From Candidatus Eiseniibacteriota bacterium (GTDB taxonomy: Bacteria > Eisenbacteria > RBG-16-71-46 > CAIMUX01), in the NCBI GenBank assembly GCA_029569475.1, contig JAKQSZ010000026.1, positions 22,318 through 86,317 on the forward strand: 64,000 nucleotides of DNA, read 5' to 3'. Position 1 is the stretch's first letter. Every line of letters starts with the position of its first letter. Shown piece after piece: positions 8,715-19,043 of the stretch. The notes under the pieces are model-generated. The model did not search any database. It was not told where the DNA came from and was given only the letters and a program-made list of their open reading frames with translations. Position numbers and translations under genes: made by a program.

Positions 8715-10937
8715 ATGAAAGGGCTGTTCCGCCAGGCGGTGCGGCCGGCGGCGCTGCTGGCCGGCCGCCTGCGAGGACTCTCCCTGCCGGCCCAGCGCTG
8801 GTTTGCCGCCGGGCTGATCCTGGCCGGCGGCGTCGCGCTCGTGCCCTGGCCGCGGAGCGGCGAACCCCGCTACCAGGTCGGCATGGTGCAGCCCAAGACC
8901 ATCATCGCCGAGTTCGATTTTCCCATCCTGAAGGACGAGGCCCAACTCGCGCGCGAGGTGGCCGACCGCGCCCGGTCGGTTCCGGCCGTCATGAGCCGCG
9001 CGGACACGGCCACGACGGCGGCCTATGCGCGGCTGGCCTCGCTGCGCCAGCAGGTCCGCTCGCTGCGGCCGGGCCGGCGCGGCGGCCAGGACGCGGGGCA
9101 GGTGACGCTGCCGTTCTCCCAGGAAACCATCATCGCGCTCCTGGTGGAGTCCGGGCATGAGGCCATCTTCGACGAGGCCACCGCTCTCCTGCAGGACGTG
9201 ATGCGGCGTGGCTTCGTCTCGGCCGAGGTGGCGGCGCAGCTGGCGGACTATCGCGAGGTCCGCATCCACGACGCCCTGGGCGACGTGACCCTGCCGGTAG
9301 AGCAACTCCTCAACGCCACGCGGGTGCGGGAGCTGGCGGCGGCCCGGGGCGCGGCGCGGGATGTTCCGCCCGCGGCCCTGGCCGAGATCGTCCTGGCCTG
9401 CGCCCGTGCCAACCTGGTCTTTGAGCCCGGAAGCACCGCGGAACTCCTGGAGCGGGTGCGGGAGGCGGTGGAGCCGGCCAGCGGATTCGTGCTCGAAGGG
9501 GAGAAGATCATCGGCGCCCACGAGAGAATCACCGCCGAACGGCTCCGCGTGCTCGAGTCCTACCAGCATTGGAGGGGAGAGCGCGGAGTGCGGGAGACCG
9601 TGTTCAGCGCGGTCCTGCCGGGGCTCGGCCGCATCCTCGTCCTGGTGCTCATCCTGGCGATCTTCATCGGGTACCTGCGCCTCAACCGCCCGGAGGTGCT
9701 CACCTCCCCCCAGGACCTCTGGCTCCTGACCGCCATCGAGCTGCTGATCCTCGTCGTCGGCGCCGTTTTCATCCGCGTTCTGCAGCTCCCGCCCGTGCTG
9801 GTCCCCGTCGCGGCGGTCTCCATCCTGGTCACCCTCCTCTTCGATCACCGCCTGGCCCTGGCGGCATCCGCGTTGCCGGTCATCGTGATCGGGATGGTGG
9901 GCGACGGCGGATCGCAGTTCCTGGCCGTGGTCGGGGTCGGCGCGGTGACCACCGTGCTCCTGACCCACGCCCTGCGGCAGAGGGCCCAGTTCTGGCGCGT
10001 CATGGCGCTGGTGCCCCTGGTCCACCTCGCCATGCTGGGGGCGCTGGCCATGTCCGATCTGATCGGGCAGGCCGGGCTGTTGCGCGAGGCGATGGCGGTG
10101 GCGGCCAATCCGCTGCTGGCCGCGGCGCTGGCCCTGGTGGTTCTTCCCTATGCCGAGTCGATCTCCGGCCGCTCGACCGACATCACGTTGCGCGAGTTCC
10201 AGGACCTGAACCGGCCGTTGCTGCGGCGCCTGATGCTGGCCGCGCCGGGCACCTACCACCACTCCATCCTGGTGGGATCGATGGCCGAGGCGGCCGCCTT
10301 GAGCGTCGGCGCCAACCCGATCCTCGCGCGCGTCATCGGCTACTATCACGACATCGGCAAGGTCGCCAAGCCGGAGTACTTCCAGGAGAACCTGGGCCTG
10401 GGGATGAAGAACCCGCACGACCGGCTGACGCCGTCGATGAGCCGGCTCATCCTGGAGTCGCACGTGCGCGAGGGGTTGGCGCTGGCGCGCGAGGAGAAGC
10501 TGCCGCGGGAGATCGTCCAGGGGATCCGCGAACACCACGGCGTCTCGCTGATGTTGACGGCCTGGCGGAAGGCGCGCCGGCAGGACGAATCGGCGCGGCG
10601 CGAGGACTACTGCTACCCCGGGCCGCGCCCGAGCTGTCCGGAGTCGGCCCTGGTGCTGCTGGCCGACCAGGTGGAAACGGCGGCGCGGAGCCTGGAGGTT
10701 CCGACGCCGAGCCGGATCAAGGGGCTGGTCCAGCGCGTGGTGCAGGAGAACCTCGAGGACGGCAACCTGGAAGAGTGCGGCCTGACCCTGCGCGACCTGG
10801 GTCGGGTCCGTGACGCCTACGTTCCGATGCTGGCGGCGGCCTTCCGCGGCCGCATCCAGGGGGAGAAGCCGTTCGAAGATGAGACCCGTGGAGAGACCGG
10901 TTCCCGTCGACCTGCGTTGCCGCGGAATCCACGTTGA
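8715..10937 (+). CDS. 7TM-HD phosphohydrolase (PgpH-like, cyclic-di-AMP phosphodiesterase family)
   Basis: A 740-residue membrane protein with the PgpH/YqfF layout: one N-terminal membrane helix (~28-46), a large extracytoplasmic 7TMR-HDED domain (~50-290), a block of about seven membrane helices (~297-490) and a cytoplasmic HD domain (~510-700) with HHSILVG and His545-Asp546 in YYHDIGK. Family members hydrolyse cyclic-di-AMP to pApA. In many genomes the gene sits between phoH and ybeY as it does here. ATG 8715 is used. Its 3' end overlaps ybeY by 59 bases. Confidence 0.9.
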   Translation: MKGLFRQAVRPAALLAGRLRGLSLPAQRWFAAGLILAGGVALVPWPRSGEPRYQVGMVQPKTIIAEFDFPILKDEAQLAREVADRARSVPAVMSRADTATTAAYARLASLRQQVRSLRPGRRGGQDAGQVTLPFSQETIIALLVESGHEAIFDEATALLQDVMRRGFVSAEVAAQLADYREVRIHDALGDVTLPVEQLLNATRVRELAAARGAARDVPPAALAEIVLACARANLVFEPGSTAELLERVREAVEPASGFVLEGEKIIGAHERITAERLRVLESYQHWRGERGVRETVFSAVLPGLGRILVLVLILAIFIGYLRLNRPEVLTSPQDLWLLTAIELLILVVGAVFIRVLQLPPVLVPVAAVSILVTLLFDHRLALAASALPVIVIGMVGDGGSQFLAVVGVGAVTTVLLTHALRQRAQFWRVMALVPLVHLAMLGALAMSDLIGQAGLLREAMAVAANPLLAAALALVVLPYAESISGRSTDITLREFQDLNRPLLRRLMLAAPGTYHHSILVGSMAEAAALSVGANPILARVIGYYHDIGKVAKPEYFQENLGLGMKNPHDRLTPSMSRLILESHVREGLALAREEKLPREIVQGIREHHGVSLMLTAWRKARRQDESARREDYCYPGPRPSCPESALVLLADQVETAARSLEVPTPSRIKGLVQRVVQENLEDGNLEECGLTLRDLGRVRDAYVPMLAAAFRGRIQGEKPFEDETRGETGSRRPALPRNPR

Positions 10938-11394
10938 CCGCCGGGCGCTGCGCGCGCTCATACGCCACTGCCTCGACCAGGAGGGGCTGGCGGGCGGCCT
11001 CGGCTGCGGCCTGGTCCTGGCAGGGGACCGCCTGGTGCGCCGCCTCAACCGCGAGTGGCGCGGCCGGGATGCCGCCACCGACGTGCTCTCCTTCCCCATG
11101 GGAGAGACCGATCCACTGCCGGCAGGGCAATCCGAGCCGGACGCCCTCCTGGCCGGCGAGGTCGTGATCTCCCTGCGGCGCTGCCTCGAGCAGGCGCGCG
11201 AACGCGCCGCGCCCCCCGGAGAGGAACTGGCCCGCCTGGTCATTCATGGGGTGCTGCACGTGCTGGGCCACGATCACCAGTTCGCGCCCGAGCGGCGCCG
11301 CATGCGGGCGCGCGAGCGGAAGTACGCGGAGTGGATGCAAAGCCGGATCTCCTGGCAGCGGTTGCTGCGCACCGAGGATGCCGCCGGCCGATGA
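10879..11394 (+). CDS. ybeY: Endoribonuclease YbeY (rRNA maturation factor)
   Basis: A 171-residue YbeY. The metal-binding signature H-x3-H-x5-H is visible as His123, His127 and His133 in HGVLHVLGHDH, and the upstream TDVLSFP segment is typical. YbeY acts in 16S rRNA 3' maturation and ribosome quality control. ATG 10879 is preferred over the upstream ATG-less extension because homologues begin close to this point; it lies inside the pgpH-like gene. The stop codon overlaps the recO ATG (ATGA). Confidence 0.92.
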   Translation: MRPVERPVPVDLRCRGIHVDRRALRALIRHCLDQEGLAGGLGCGLVLAGDRLVRRLNREWRGRDAATDVLSFPMGETDPLPAGQSEPDALLAGEVVISLRRCLEQARERAAPPGEELARLVIHGVLHVLGHDHQFAPERRRMRARERKYAEWMQSRISWQRLLRTEDAAGR

Positions 11395-12482
11395 GCTCCA
11401 TCATCGTCTCGTGCGAAGCCGTGGTGCTGCGCAACCTGCGCCACGGCGAGACCAGCCGCGTGGCGACGCTCTTCACGCGGGAACTCGGCAAGGTCGGCGT
11501 CATCGCCAAGGGGGTGCGCGACGCGAAGAGCCCCTTCGGCGCCAGCCTGGAGATCCTCTCCCTCTCCAGCTTCGTCCTCTACCACCGTGCGGGGCGGGAC
11601 CTGCAGTTCCTGCGCAGCGGTTGCCTGGAGAGGGAATTCCGCGGGCTGCTGCGGCATCCCGCGCGCTACCTCTGGGCCTGCGCCTGCGCCGAGTTCCTCG
11701 ATCGCGTGACGCTTCCGGGTGAAGCCGCCCCCGCCCTCTTCGATCTGCAAGTGCGGGCGCTCGAGGTCATGGAAAGCGCGCCGGAGATCTCCCTGCCGGA
11801 GCTCTTCCGCGCCTGGCAGCTGCGCGTGATCGCCCTGCTCGGCTATGCGCCCCGGCTGGAGCAGTGCCTGGAGTGCGGGCGGCCGGTTCCGGCCGGCGGG
11901 GCGGATCCCTCTCTATGGACCTTTGATCCCGCTGGGGCGGGCGCGCTCTGCCCCGTTTGCGCGGATGAGGCCGCCGCCGCGGGACACCCGGGTGGCATAT
12001 CGCTGCCGCCCCGGGCGCTGCGGCGGCTGCGCGCCATGGTGGGCGGCAACGGGCCGCGGAGCCGGGGAGAGGGGCTCGTCCGGGAGATCTCCTCGGAGGA
12101 AACGGGGGCGGCTCGGCCCGGGCCCGCGGCGGATCGGGCCGCGACGGCTGGACCCGCGGCGGACCGGCTCGCGGGGAATCGGGCCGCGCCACCGGTGGAC
12201 GATCTCGCCGCCGTCCCCTCCGATGGAGCGTGGACTCCGGCGACGGCGCCATGGAATCCCGGGCCTTCGGCACCCGCCGGCGATTCCTGGACTGCCTCAC
12301 GGGCCTGGCGGTCGGCCCTGCATCGTCTGGTGGAGGAGTACTTGCGCTACCACCTCGACTCCTATCGCGGCCTGCGCGCGCTCGAGGTGGCCGCGCGGTG
12401 GAGGTCCGCGACGGTCCTGCCGGGTCTGTCGGGCGGTGCTATCCTCGAGCCGATGGAGCCGGATCCAGGAGGGAGGCCATGA
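11391..12482 (+). CDS. recO: DNA repair protein RecO with a long internal insertion
   Basis: RecO loads RecA through RecF/RecR during gap repair. The N-terminal OB fold (residues 1-80; EAVVLRNLRHGETSRVATLFT) and the zinc-finger cysteines C159-x2-C162 and C187-x2-C190 are clear. The protein is 363 residues, about 110 longer than usual. The excess is a low-complexity Ala/Pro/Gly/Arg/Asp segment at about residues 205-300, before the normal C-terminal helix (LVEEYLRYHLDS). The insertion is in frame and likely a disordered loop. ATG 11391 overlaps the ybeY stop; its own stop overlaps the next gene. Confidence 0.9.
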   Translation: MSSIIVSCEAVVLRNLRHGETSRVATLFTRELGKVGVIAKGVRDAKSPFGASLEILSLSSFVLYHRAGRDLQFLRSGCLEREFRGLLRHPARYLWACACAEFLDRVTLPGEAAPALFDLQVRALEVMESAPEISLPELFRAWQLRVIALLGYAPRLEQCLECGRPVPAGGADPSLWTFDPAGAGALCPVCADEAAAAGHPGGISLPPRALRRLRAMVGGNGPRSRGEGLVREISSEETGAARPGPAADRAATAGPAADRLAGNRAAPPVDDLAAVPSDGAWTPATAPWNPGPSAPAGDSWTASRAWRSALHRLVEEYLRYHLDSYRGLRALEVAARWRSATVLPGLSGGAILEPMEPDPGGRP

Positions 12483-13057
12483 CGGGACCGACGCCGCGCC
12501 AGGCGGCGGCCCGCCGCTCGTTGCGGCACTTCTACCGGGAAGTGGACCGGGAAGTCCGGCGGGTGAGCGCTGCGTCCGGTCTTCGTCTGCGGTGCCGTCG
12601 CGGGTGCGCTTGCTGCTGCATCGACGGCGTGATGGTCCTGCCCGTGGAGGCGGAGGCCATACGGGAGAGCCGCGGGGGGATGCTCGGCTCGCAAGAGCCG
12701 GGCGCCGAGGGAGCGTGCGCGATGCTCAGCCCCGACGGAGCCTGCCGCATCTACGACGATCGGCCGTACGTCTGCCGGGCCCAGGGACTTCCCCTGCGAT
12801 GGATCGAGGAGGTCGATGGCGAGCCGGGCTGGATGGAGAAGCGTGACATCTGCTCGCTCAACCATCCCGCCGGCACCCCGTTGGAACTGCTTCCCCCGGA
12901 AGCATGCTGGACGATCGGACCGTTTGAGGAAAGGCTGGCGCGCCTCCAGGCCGCCTGCGGTTCGCGGGACACCCGGCGGATCCCGTTGCGCGGCCTCTTC
13001 GGCAGAGCGGGCAGCCCGGGCAGGGAGGACCTTTTCGCGGGAGGAGGCCTGGAATGA
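12479..13057 (+). CDS. YkgJ-family cysteine-cluster protein
   Basis: A 192-residue member of the YkgJ/CxxCxxCC (putative zinc- or iron-chelating) family. The cluster CRRGCACCC lies near residue 40, followed by DGACRIYDDRPYVCRAQG, and a further Cys in DICSLNH. Molecular function in this family is unsettled. ATG 12479 sits in an ATGA overlap with recO and has a very strong ribosome-binding site (AGGAGGGAGG, 12467-12476). It overlaps the next lipoprotein gene in the same way. Confidence 0.85.
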   Translation: MTGPTPRQAAARRSLRHFYREVDREVRRVSAASGLRLRCRRGCACCCIDGVMVLPVEAEAIRESRGGMLGSQEPGAEGACAMLSPDGACRIYDDRPYVCRAQGLPLRWIEEVDGEPGWMEKRDICSLNHPAGTPLELLPPEACWTIGPFEERLARLQAACGSRDTRRIPLRGLFGRAGSPGREDLFAGGGLE

Positions 13058-13689
13058 GGCGGGAGCGGATCGTTCGATCACTGCTGGTCTTCTTGTGGGG
13101 AGTGGCGGCGCTGCCCTACGCCGGCTGCGGTGGCGGCGGCGATTGGGGACCGCTGGAAGAGAAGCGTTTCGCCGTCGACGAGTCACAACTCGACCGGGCC
13201 GTGACCGACTCGACCCTGAGTCTGACCATGCGCTTCCCGGTCGGGTTCGAATCGCTCTCCGCGGCAGCGGTAGGCCGGATCCAGGAGCAGGCTCGCCAGG
13301 AGAGGCGGCCGGAGGACCCGTTCTCCTTCACGCCGGTCATCGTCTTCGCCTTGAACCCCGGAGCCCAGGCCGTGTGCAACGTGGCGCGCTTCGACAACGC
13401 GCCCTCCAAGGGGATGAACAAAGCCTGGGCCGACCGGCTCCTGCAGGCCATCAAGGAGCAGATCTCCACGCAGGCTCCGGACGCCCGCGTCTCCGAGGAG
13501 TGGTTCCTCCTGAAGGGACGGCCGGCTCTGGCCGTTCGGATCGACCTGCCGTCGGTGATGGCCTATCGGGTGGTCTGCCAGGGAACCTCGCCGGCGCCGG
13601 TGCGGATCGACTATGTCATCCCGCGCGTGCTGGAAGCGGAGATCTGGCCGGGAGTGGAGAGTTCGCTGGGCACTCTGCGCTTTTTCTAG
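13054..13689 (+). CDS. Lipoprotein of unknown function
   Basis: A 211-residue predicted lipoprotein: hydrophobic signal with lipobox YAGC (Cys25) followed by a glycine run. The mature part has no domain I recognise; it is predicted globular, mixed alpha/beta, with a single further cysteine pair. ATG 13054 overlaps the previous stop, so it is the last gene of the phoH-ybeY-recO run. A roughly 370-base leader region for the pyr operon follows. Confidence 0.7.
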   Translation: MRRERIVRSLLVFLWGVAALPYAGCGGGGDWGPLEEKRFAVDESQLDRAVTDSTLSLTMRFPVGFESLSAAAVGRIQEQARQERRPEDPFSFTPVIVFALNPGAQAVCNVARFDNAPSKGMNKAWADRLLQAIKEQISTQAPDARVSEEWFLLKGRPALAVRIDLPSVMAYRVVCQGTSPAPVRIDYVIPRVLEAEIWPGVESSLGTLRFF

Positions 13690-13739
13690 TCTGTGGGGGG
13701 AACTGCGTAGAACCACGGTTTCCCTCGACACCTTTTTGC

Positions 13740-13767
13740 TGGACAGGGCACCGCCCGGTGCTACTCT
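13740..13767 (+). promoter_or_regulatory. Candidate promoter of the pyr operon
   Basis: TGGACA (13740-13745), 16 bases, TACTCT (13762-13767). The -10 is identical to that of the 1221 promoter. It gives a leader of about 285 bases ahead of pyrR. Confidence 0.5.
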
Positions 13768-13791
13768 GCGCCGGAACCCAGGGCATAAGGG

Positions 13792-13822
13792 CCTTTAAGT
13801 CGGTTCCGCGAAGCCGACAAGG
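13792..13822 (+). promoter_or_regulatory. PyrR-binding loop (anti-antiterminator) of the pyr attenuator
   Basis: The hairpin has a 7-bp upper stem (13799-13805 with 13812-13818) closing a hexaloop CCGCGA (13806-13811). That loop fits the PyrR-binding consensus loop CNGNGA. The pairs under it (U-A, U-G, G-C, G-C) keep the consensus U-G and G-C pairs, with covariation at the closing pair and the fourth pair. A 3-base bulge (TAA, 13796-13798) separates a lower stem CCTT/AAGG (13792-13795 with 13819-13822), as in known binding loops. PyrR with UMP would stabilise this element and favour the terminator downstream. Confidence 0.7.
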
Positions 13823-13855
13823 AAAGCGGCCACATGCGCAGACCAAGGATCATGA

Positions 13856-15561
<1,706 letters not shown>

Positions 15562-15591
15562 GCGCGGCGGCGGATGACAGGAGGCTCGCGG

Positions 15592-16995
15592 ATGGCTGGC
15601 ATTGGTCGCGGCGCCCCGGCGCCGGAAGGGCGCTTCGGAGACCCGTCGCAGCTGTGGACCCCGTCGGATTCGCTCATCCTGCGGAATCTCCAGGTCGTGG
15701 ATCCCGAGGGGGAGCGGCGGGGTATCTCCGATCTGTGGATCAAGAACGGCGTCCTGGAGGCGATGGCTCCTTCGCTGCCCGAGATCGAGGGGCTCGAAGC
15801 GGACTTCGACGGCGCCGCCGTCATGCCCGGTCTCTTCGACATGCACGTGCACCTGCGCGAGCCGGGGGGCGAGGATGCGGAGACCATCCGCAGCGGCGCG
15901 CTGGCGGCGGCGCGCGGCGGCTTCACCGGCGTGGCCTGCATGCCGAACACCCCCGTTCGCATCGACCAGCGCTCGGTGGTGGATCTGGTCCAGGCCCGGG
16001 CGGCCGAGGCGTGCGGAACGGAGGTCCATCCGGTCGCGGCCATGACAAAGAACCTCGAGGGCAAGGAGCTGACCGAACTGGCCGAGTTGGCCGAAGCCGG
16101 CGCGGTGGCCGCCTCCGACGACGGGCTCCCCGTCATGAACAGCGAAGTCTGCCGTCGCGCCATGGAGTACGCCCGCATGTGCGGCCTGCCGGTGCTGGTG
16201 CACTGCGAGGATCTGGCGCTGCGGGGACAGGGGGTGATGAACGAGGGCTACTGGTCGACGGTCCTGGGGTTGCGCGGGATCCCGCCCGCCTGCGAGGAGA
16301 TCGGGGTGGCCCGCGACATCCTTCTGGCCGAACTGACGGGCTGCCGGGTGCACCTCTGCCATCTGAGCACGCGGGGCAGCGTGGAACTGCTGCGGGCGGC
16401 CCGCGAGCGAGGAGTCGCGGTGACGGCCGAGACCGCGCCGCACTACCTGACCCTGACCGACGAGAGCCTGAAGAGCTTCGACTCGTCCTTCAAGATGAAC
16501 CCGCCGCTGCGGACCGCGGCCGATGTCGCCGCGCTGCGCGCCGCGGTCAAGTCGGGGCTGATCGAGGTCATCGCCACCGATCACGCGCCGCACACGCCCC
16601 AGTCCAAGGACGTCGAACTCGACCAGGCGCCATTCGGCGTCATCGGCCTGGAGACCTCCTTCGGCGTCTCGTACCGGGCCATGGTCGCCGAGGAGGGTAT
16701 GAAGTTGGAAGACCTCGTCCGGCGCATGGCGGTGGCTCCGCGCCGCATCCTCGGCCTGCGCGGCGGACGCCTCGAGGTGGGGCAGCCCGCCGACTTCACC
16801 ATCATCGACCTGGCCTGGCAATGGACGGTGGAGGCGGCGCGCTTCGCCTCGCAGGGCCGCAACTGCCCCTTCGAGGGCTGGACGCTGCCCGGCAAGGTCC
16901 TGTTGACCATGGCGGCCGGTCGCGTCACGCATGCGGCGGCGGCGCCGCAACGCGGCGGGCCTTCCCCCGCGCCTCCGGAGCGCCTGCGACGATGA
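15592..16995 (+). CDS. pyrC: Dihydroorotase (class I)
   Basis: Zinc amidohydrolase closing carbamoyl aspartate to dihydroorotate. Metal ligands are visible: H85-x-H87 in MHVHLREPG, His204 in LVHCEDLAL, His257 in HLCHLSTRGS and Asp330 in IATDHAPHT. ATG 15592 is chosen over ATG 15574 because a CAGGAGG ribosome-binding site (15578-15584) lies seven bases ahead, giving 467 residues. The first ~40 residues are longer than average. The stop overlaps the next ATG. Confidence 0.95.
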   Translation: MAGIGRGAPAPEGRFGDPSQLWTPSDSLILRNLQVVDPEGERRGISDLWIKNGVLEAMAPSLPEIEGLEADFDGAAVMPGLFDMHVHLREPGGEDAETIRSGALAAARGGFTGVACMPNTPVRIDQRSVVDLVQARAAEACGTEVHPVAAMTKNLEGKELTELAELAEAGAVAASDDGLPVMNSEVCRRAMEYARMCGLPVLVHCEDLALRGQGVMNEGYWSTVLGLRGIPPACEEIGVARDILLAELTGCRVHLCHLSTRGSVELLRAARERGVAVTAETAPHYLTLTDESLKSFDSSFKMNPPLRTAADVAALRAAVKSGLIEVIATDHAPHTPQSKDVELDQAPFGVIGLETSFGVSYRAMVAEEGMKLEDLVRRMAVAPRRILGLRGGRLEVGQPADFTIIDLAWQWTVEAARFASQGRNCPFEGWTLPGKVLLTMAAGRVTHAAAAPQRGGPSPAPPERLRR

Positions 16996-19043
16996 ACGGG
17001 CGCGGGGCGGCGCCTCGACCTGCGGCGCCGGCCGGGGCGTGCCGGCCCGGAACGTGCCGGCCCGGAACGTGCCGCACCGAAGCGGGCCGGCTCCCCCTCC
17101 CGGCCGGCCTGCTGGCGGGATGGCTGGCGGCCGCGGCCATCCTGGCCGTCGCGTCCGGCTGCACCTACTTCAACACGTTCTACTTCGCCAAGAAATACTA
17201 TGCGCAGGCCGAGCGGTCCGTCCGCCGGTCCGAGTCGGACAAGCTCCCGCCGGATGCCGCGCAGAAGTACGACGAGGCCATCAAGCAGTGCGCCAAGGTG
17301 CTGGCCCACCACGCCGGCAGCCGCTGGACCGATGACGCGATCTACCTGATGGGGGCCTCCTACTACGGCAAGCGGGAGTTCGACACCGCGCTGAAGAAGT
17401 TCGACGAGCTGATCGCCAACTATCCGCAATCGGACCTCGTGCCGAAGGCGGAATTCATGAGCGGCCTTTGCCACTTCGAACGCCGCAACTACGAGATGAT
17501 GCAGGCGGCCTTCGAACGAACCTTGCAGAGAAAACCGAAGTTCGAACGCCGCGACGAGATCCTCTTCACGCTCGGCCAGGCGGCCAAGGCGAGACGCGAC
17601 TGGCGCGAGGCGATCCGCCACTACCGGGAACTGGTGCGCGTCTTCCCGGGCAGCGAGCGCGGACAGGAGGCCTTCCTCCTGATCGGCGACATGTACTTCG
17701 ACCAGGGCTTGGTCGACAGCGCGCTCATCGCCTACGACGAACTGGTCCGGCGCGCCGAGACCGAGAAGGCCTACCGTGAAGCCGTCATCAAGTCCTCCGA
17801 CACCCTGGTCCGCCTGGGACGCGCCGACGCAGCCATCCGGCAGCTCGATAAGCTTCTGCCCGACGACACCGGAAGCAACCGGCCGGCGGAGGACTGGCCG
17901 GCGAGTGTGCGCATCCACCTGGCCCAGGCGCACAACTCACGCGGAGAGCACGACGAGGCGTTGCGCCTGCTGCGTGAGGCGACCACCCTCTACCCCGGTT
18001 CCAGCCATGCCGCCGAGGCCCAGTTCCAGATCGGCTATACCTACGAGGTGCACATGGACTCGCTGGCCGCGGCCCGCAAGGCCTATGACCAGGTTTCCAC
18101 GATGGGCTCGCGCAGCGTCTTTCGCGAGCAGGCCTTGCTGCGGGCCAAGGATCTGCAGCAGCTCGAGACCCTCGCGGAGGCGGGCGGCGCCGACAGCGTG
18201 GCCGGGAGCGATCTGGCGATGGCGTCGCTGAAGATCGCCGAGCTGCAGCTTTTCTCGCAGAACCGGGTGGAGGAAGCGCGGACGAAGTATCGCGAGGTCG
18301 TCGAGTTGTATCCGGGGACGCCGGCCGCGCCCCGGGCGGCGTACGCGCTGGCCTGGATCCGCCTGCATCGCGTGGAGGGGGAGCGCGACAGCGCGCTCGC
18401 TGACTTCCGGCGCGTGGTCGAGAGCTATCCGGCATCCCGCGCGGCCCGTGGCGCGGTCGGCCTGTTGGTGATGGAGGACGCCGACACGAGCGGCCTCACC
18501 GCCATCCTCGCCTCGGTCGAGCCGGACACGCTGGAAGCCGAACCGGCGCCGGTCGACGAAAAGCCGGAGGAGGAAGCCGCGCAGGTGGACTCGATGCCGC
18601 CGATGCCGCGGTTCGGCGGGGCTTCGGACGTCAACGCGGTGGAACAAGGGGGGGAAGAGATGGACGGACCTGGTCTCTCGCGTCTGCGGCGCCCGGGCGG
18701 GCGGGATGATCCCCGCCCGGTCGAATCTGTCGATGGGATCGATAGCCTGGCATCCAGACGGCGCTTCCTGCCGCCCTCTCAGGAAGCTCCATTGCCTCGT
18801 CAGGACTCGCTGGCGCCGCCGCCGGATTCGCTGCCTCCGCCTCAGGGCTCGCCGGTTCCGCCGCCGGATACCCTGCCGTCATGGCCCGACACTCTGCCGC
18901 CGCCGGATTCCCTGCCTCCGTTGCCGGAACTTCCGCCGCTGCCCGATACCCTGCCGCTGCCGGAGAGCCCCCGGCCGCCGGACCAGCTTCCGCCGCCGCC
19001 GCCGGGCGATGATCCGCCCGATTCCGGCGTGAGGGAACCATGA
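16992..19043 (+). CDS. TPR-repeat outer-membrane-type lipoprotein with proline-rich tail
   Basis: A 683-residue predicted lipoprotein (signal segment ~35-55, lipobox ASGC) built from tetratricopeptide-like repeats of the BamD/YbgF kind (~75-500: KYDEAIKQCAKVLAHH, ALKKFDELIANYPQSD, AIRHYRELVRVFPGSE and so on). It ends in an ~80-residue Pro/Asp/Leu tail with many PPPDSLPP-type units. It has no known link to pyrimidines, yet it sits inside the pyr operon with four-base overlaps on both sides (pyrC before, pyrK after). A 15-base direct repeat near 17040-17070 encodes CRPGT twice. Function unknown; it may be a scaffold in envelope assembly. Confidence 0.8.
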   Translation: MNGRGAAPRPAAPAGACRPGTCRPGTCRTEAGRLPLPAGLLAGWLAAAAILAVASGCTYFNTFYFAKKYYAQAERSVRRSESDKLPPDAAQKYDEAIKQCAKVLAHHAGSRWTDDAIYLMGASYYGKREFDTALKKFDELIANYPQSDLVPKAEFMSGLCHFERRNYEMMQAAFERTLQRKPKFERRDEILFTLGQAAKARRDWREAIRHYRELVRVFPGSERGQEAFLLIGDMYFDQGLVDSALIAYDELVRRAETEKAYREAVIKSSDTLVRLGRADAAIRQLDKLLPDDTGSNRPAEDWPASVRIHLAQAHNSRGEHDEALRLLREATTLYPGSSHAAEAQFQIGYTYEVHMDSLAAARKAYDQVSTMGSRSVFREQALLRAKDLQQLETLAEAGGADSVAGSDLAMASLKIAELQLFSQNRVEEARTKYREVVELYPGTPAAPRAAYALAWIRLHRVEGERDSALADFRRVVESYPASRAARGAVGLLVMEDADTSGLTAILASVEPDTLEAEPAPVDEKPEEEAAQVDSMPPMPRFGGASDVNAVEQGGEEMDGPGLSRLRRPGGRDDPRPVESVDGIDSLASRRRFLPPSQEAPLPRQDSLAPPPDSLPPPQGSPVPPPDTLPSWPDTLPPPDSLPPLPELPPLPDTLPLPESPRPPDQLPPPPPGDDPPDSGVREP

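Noticed and set aside
8481..11243. 920-residue open frame on the minus strand
   Set aside because: It opposes clear phoH/pgpH/ybeY coding sequence; long antisense frames are expected in very GC-rich DNA and the translation is low-complexity.
17040..17075. Tandem repeat as a possible mobile element or CRISPR
   Set aside because: Only two copies of 15 bases in a coding region; an ordinary slippage duplication. No CRISPR array was seen anywhere.
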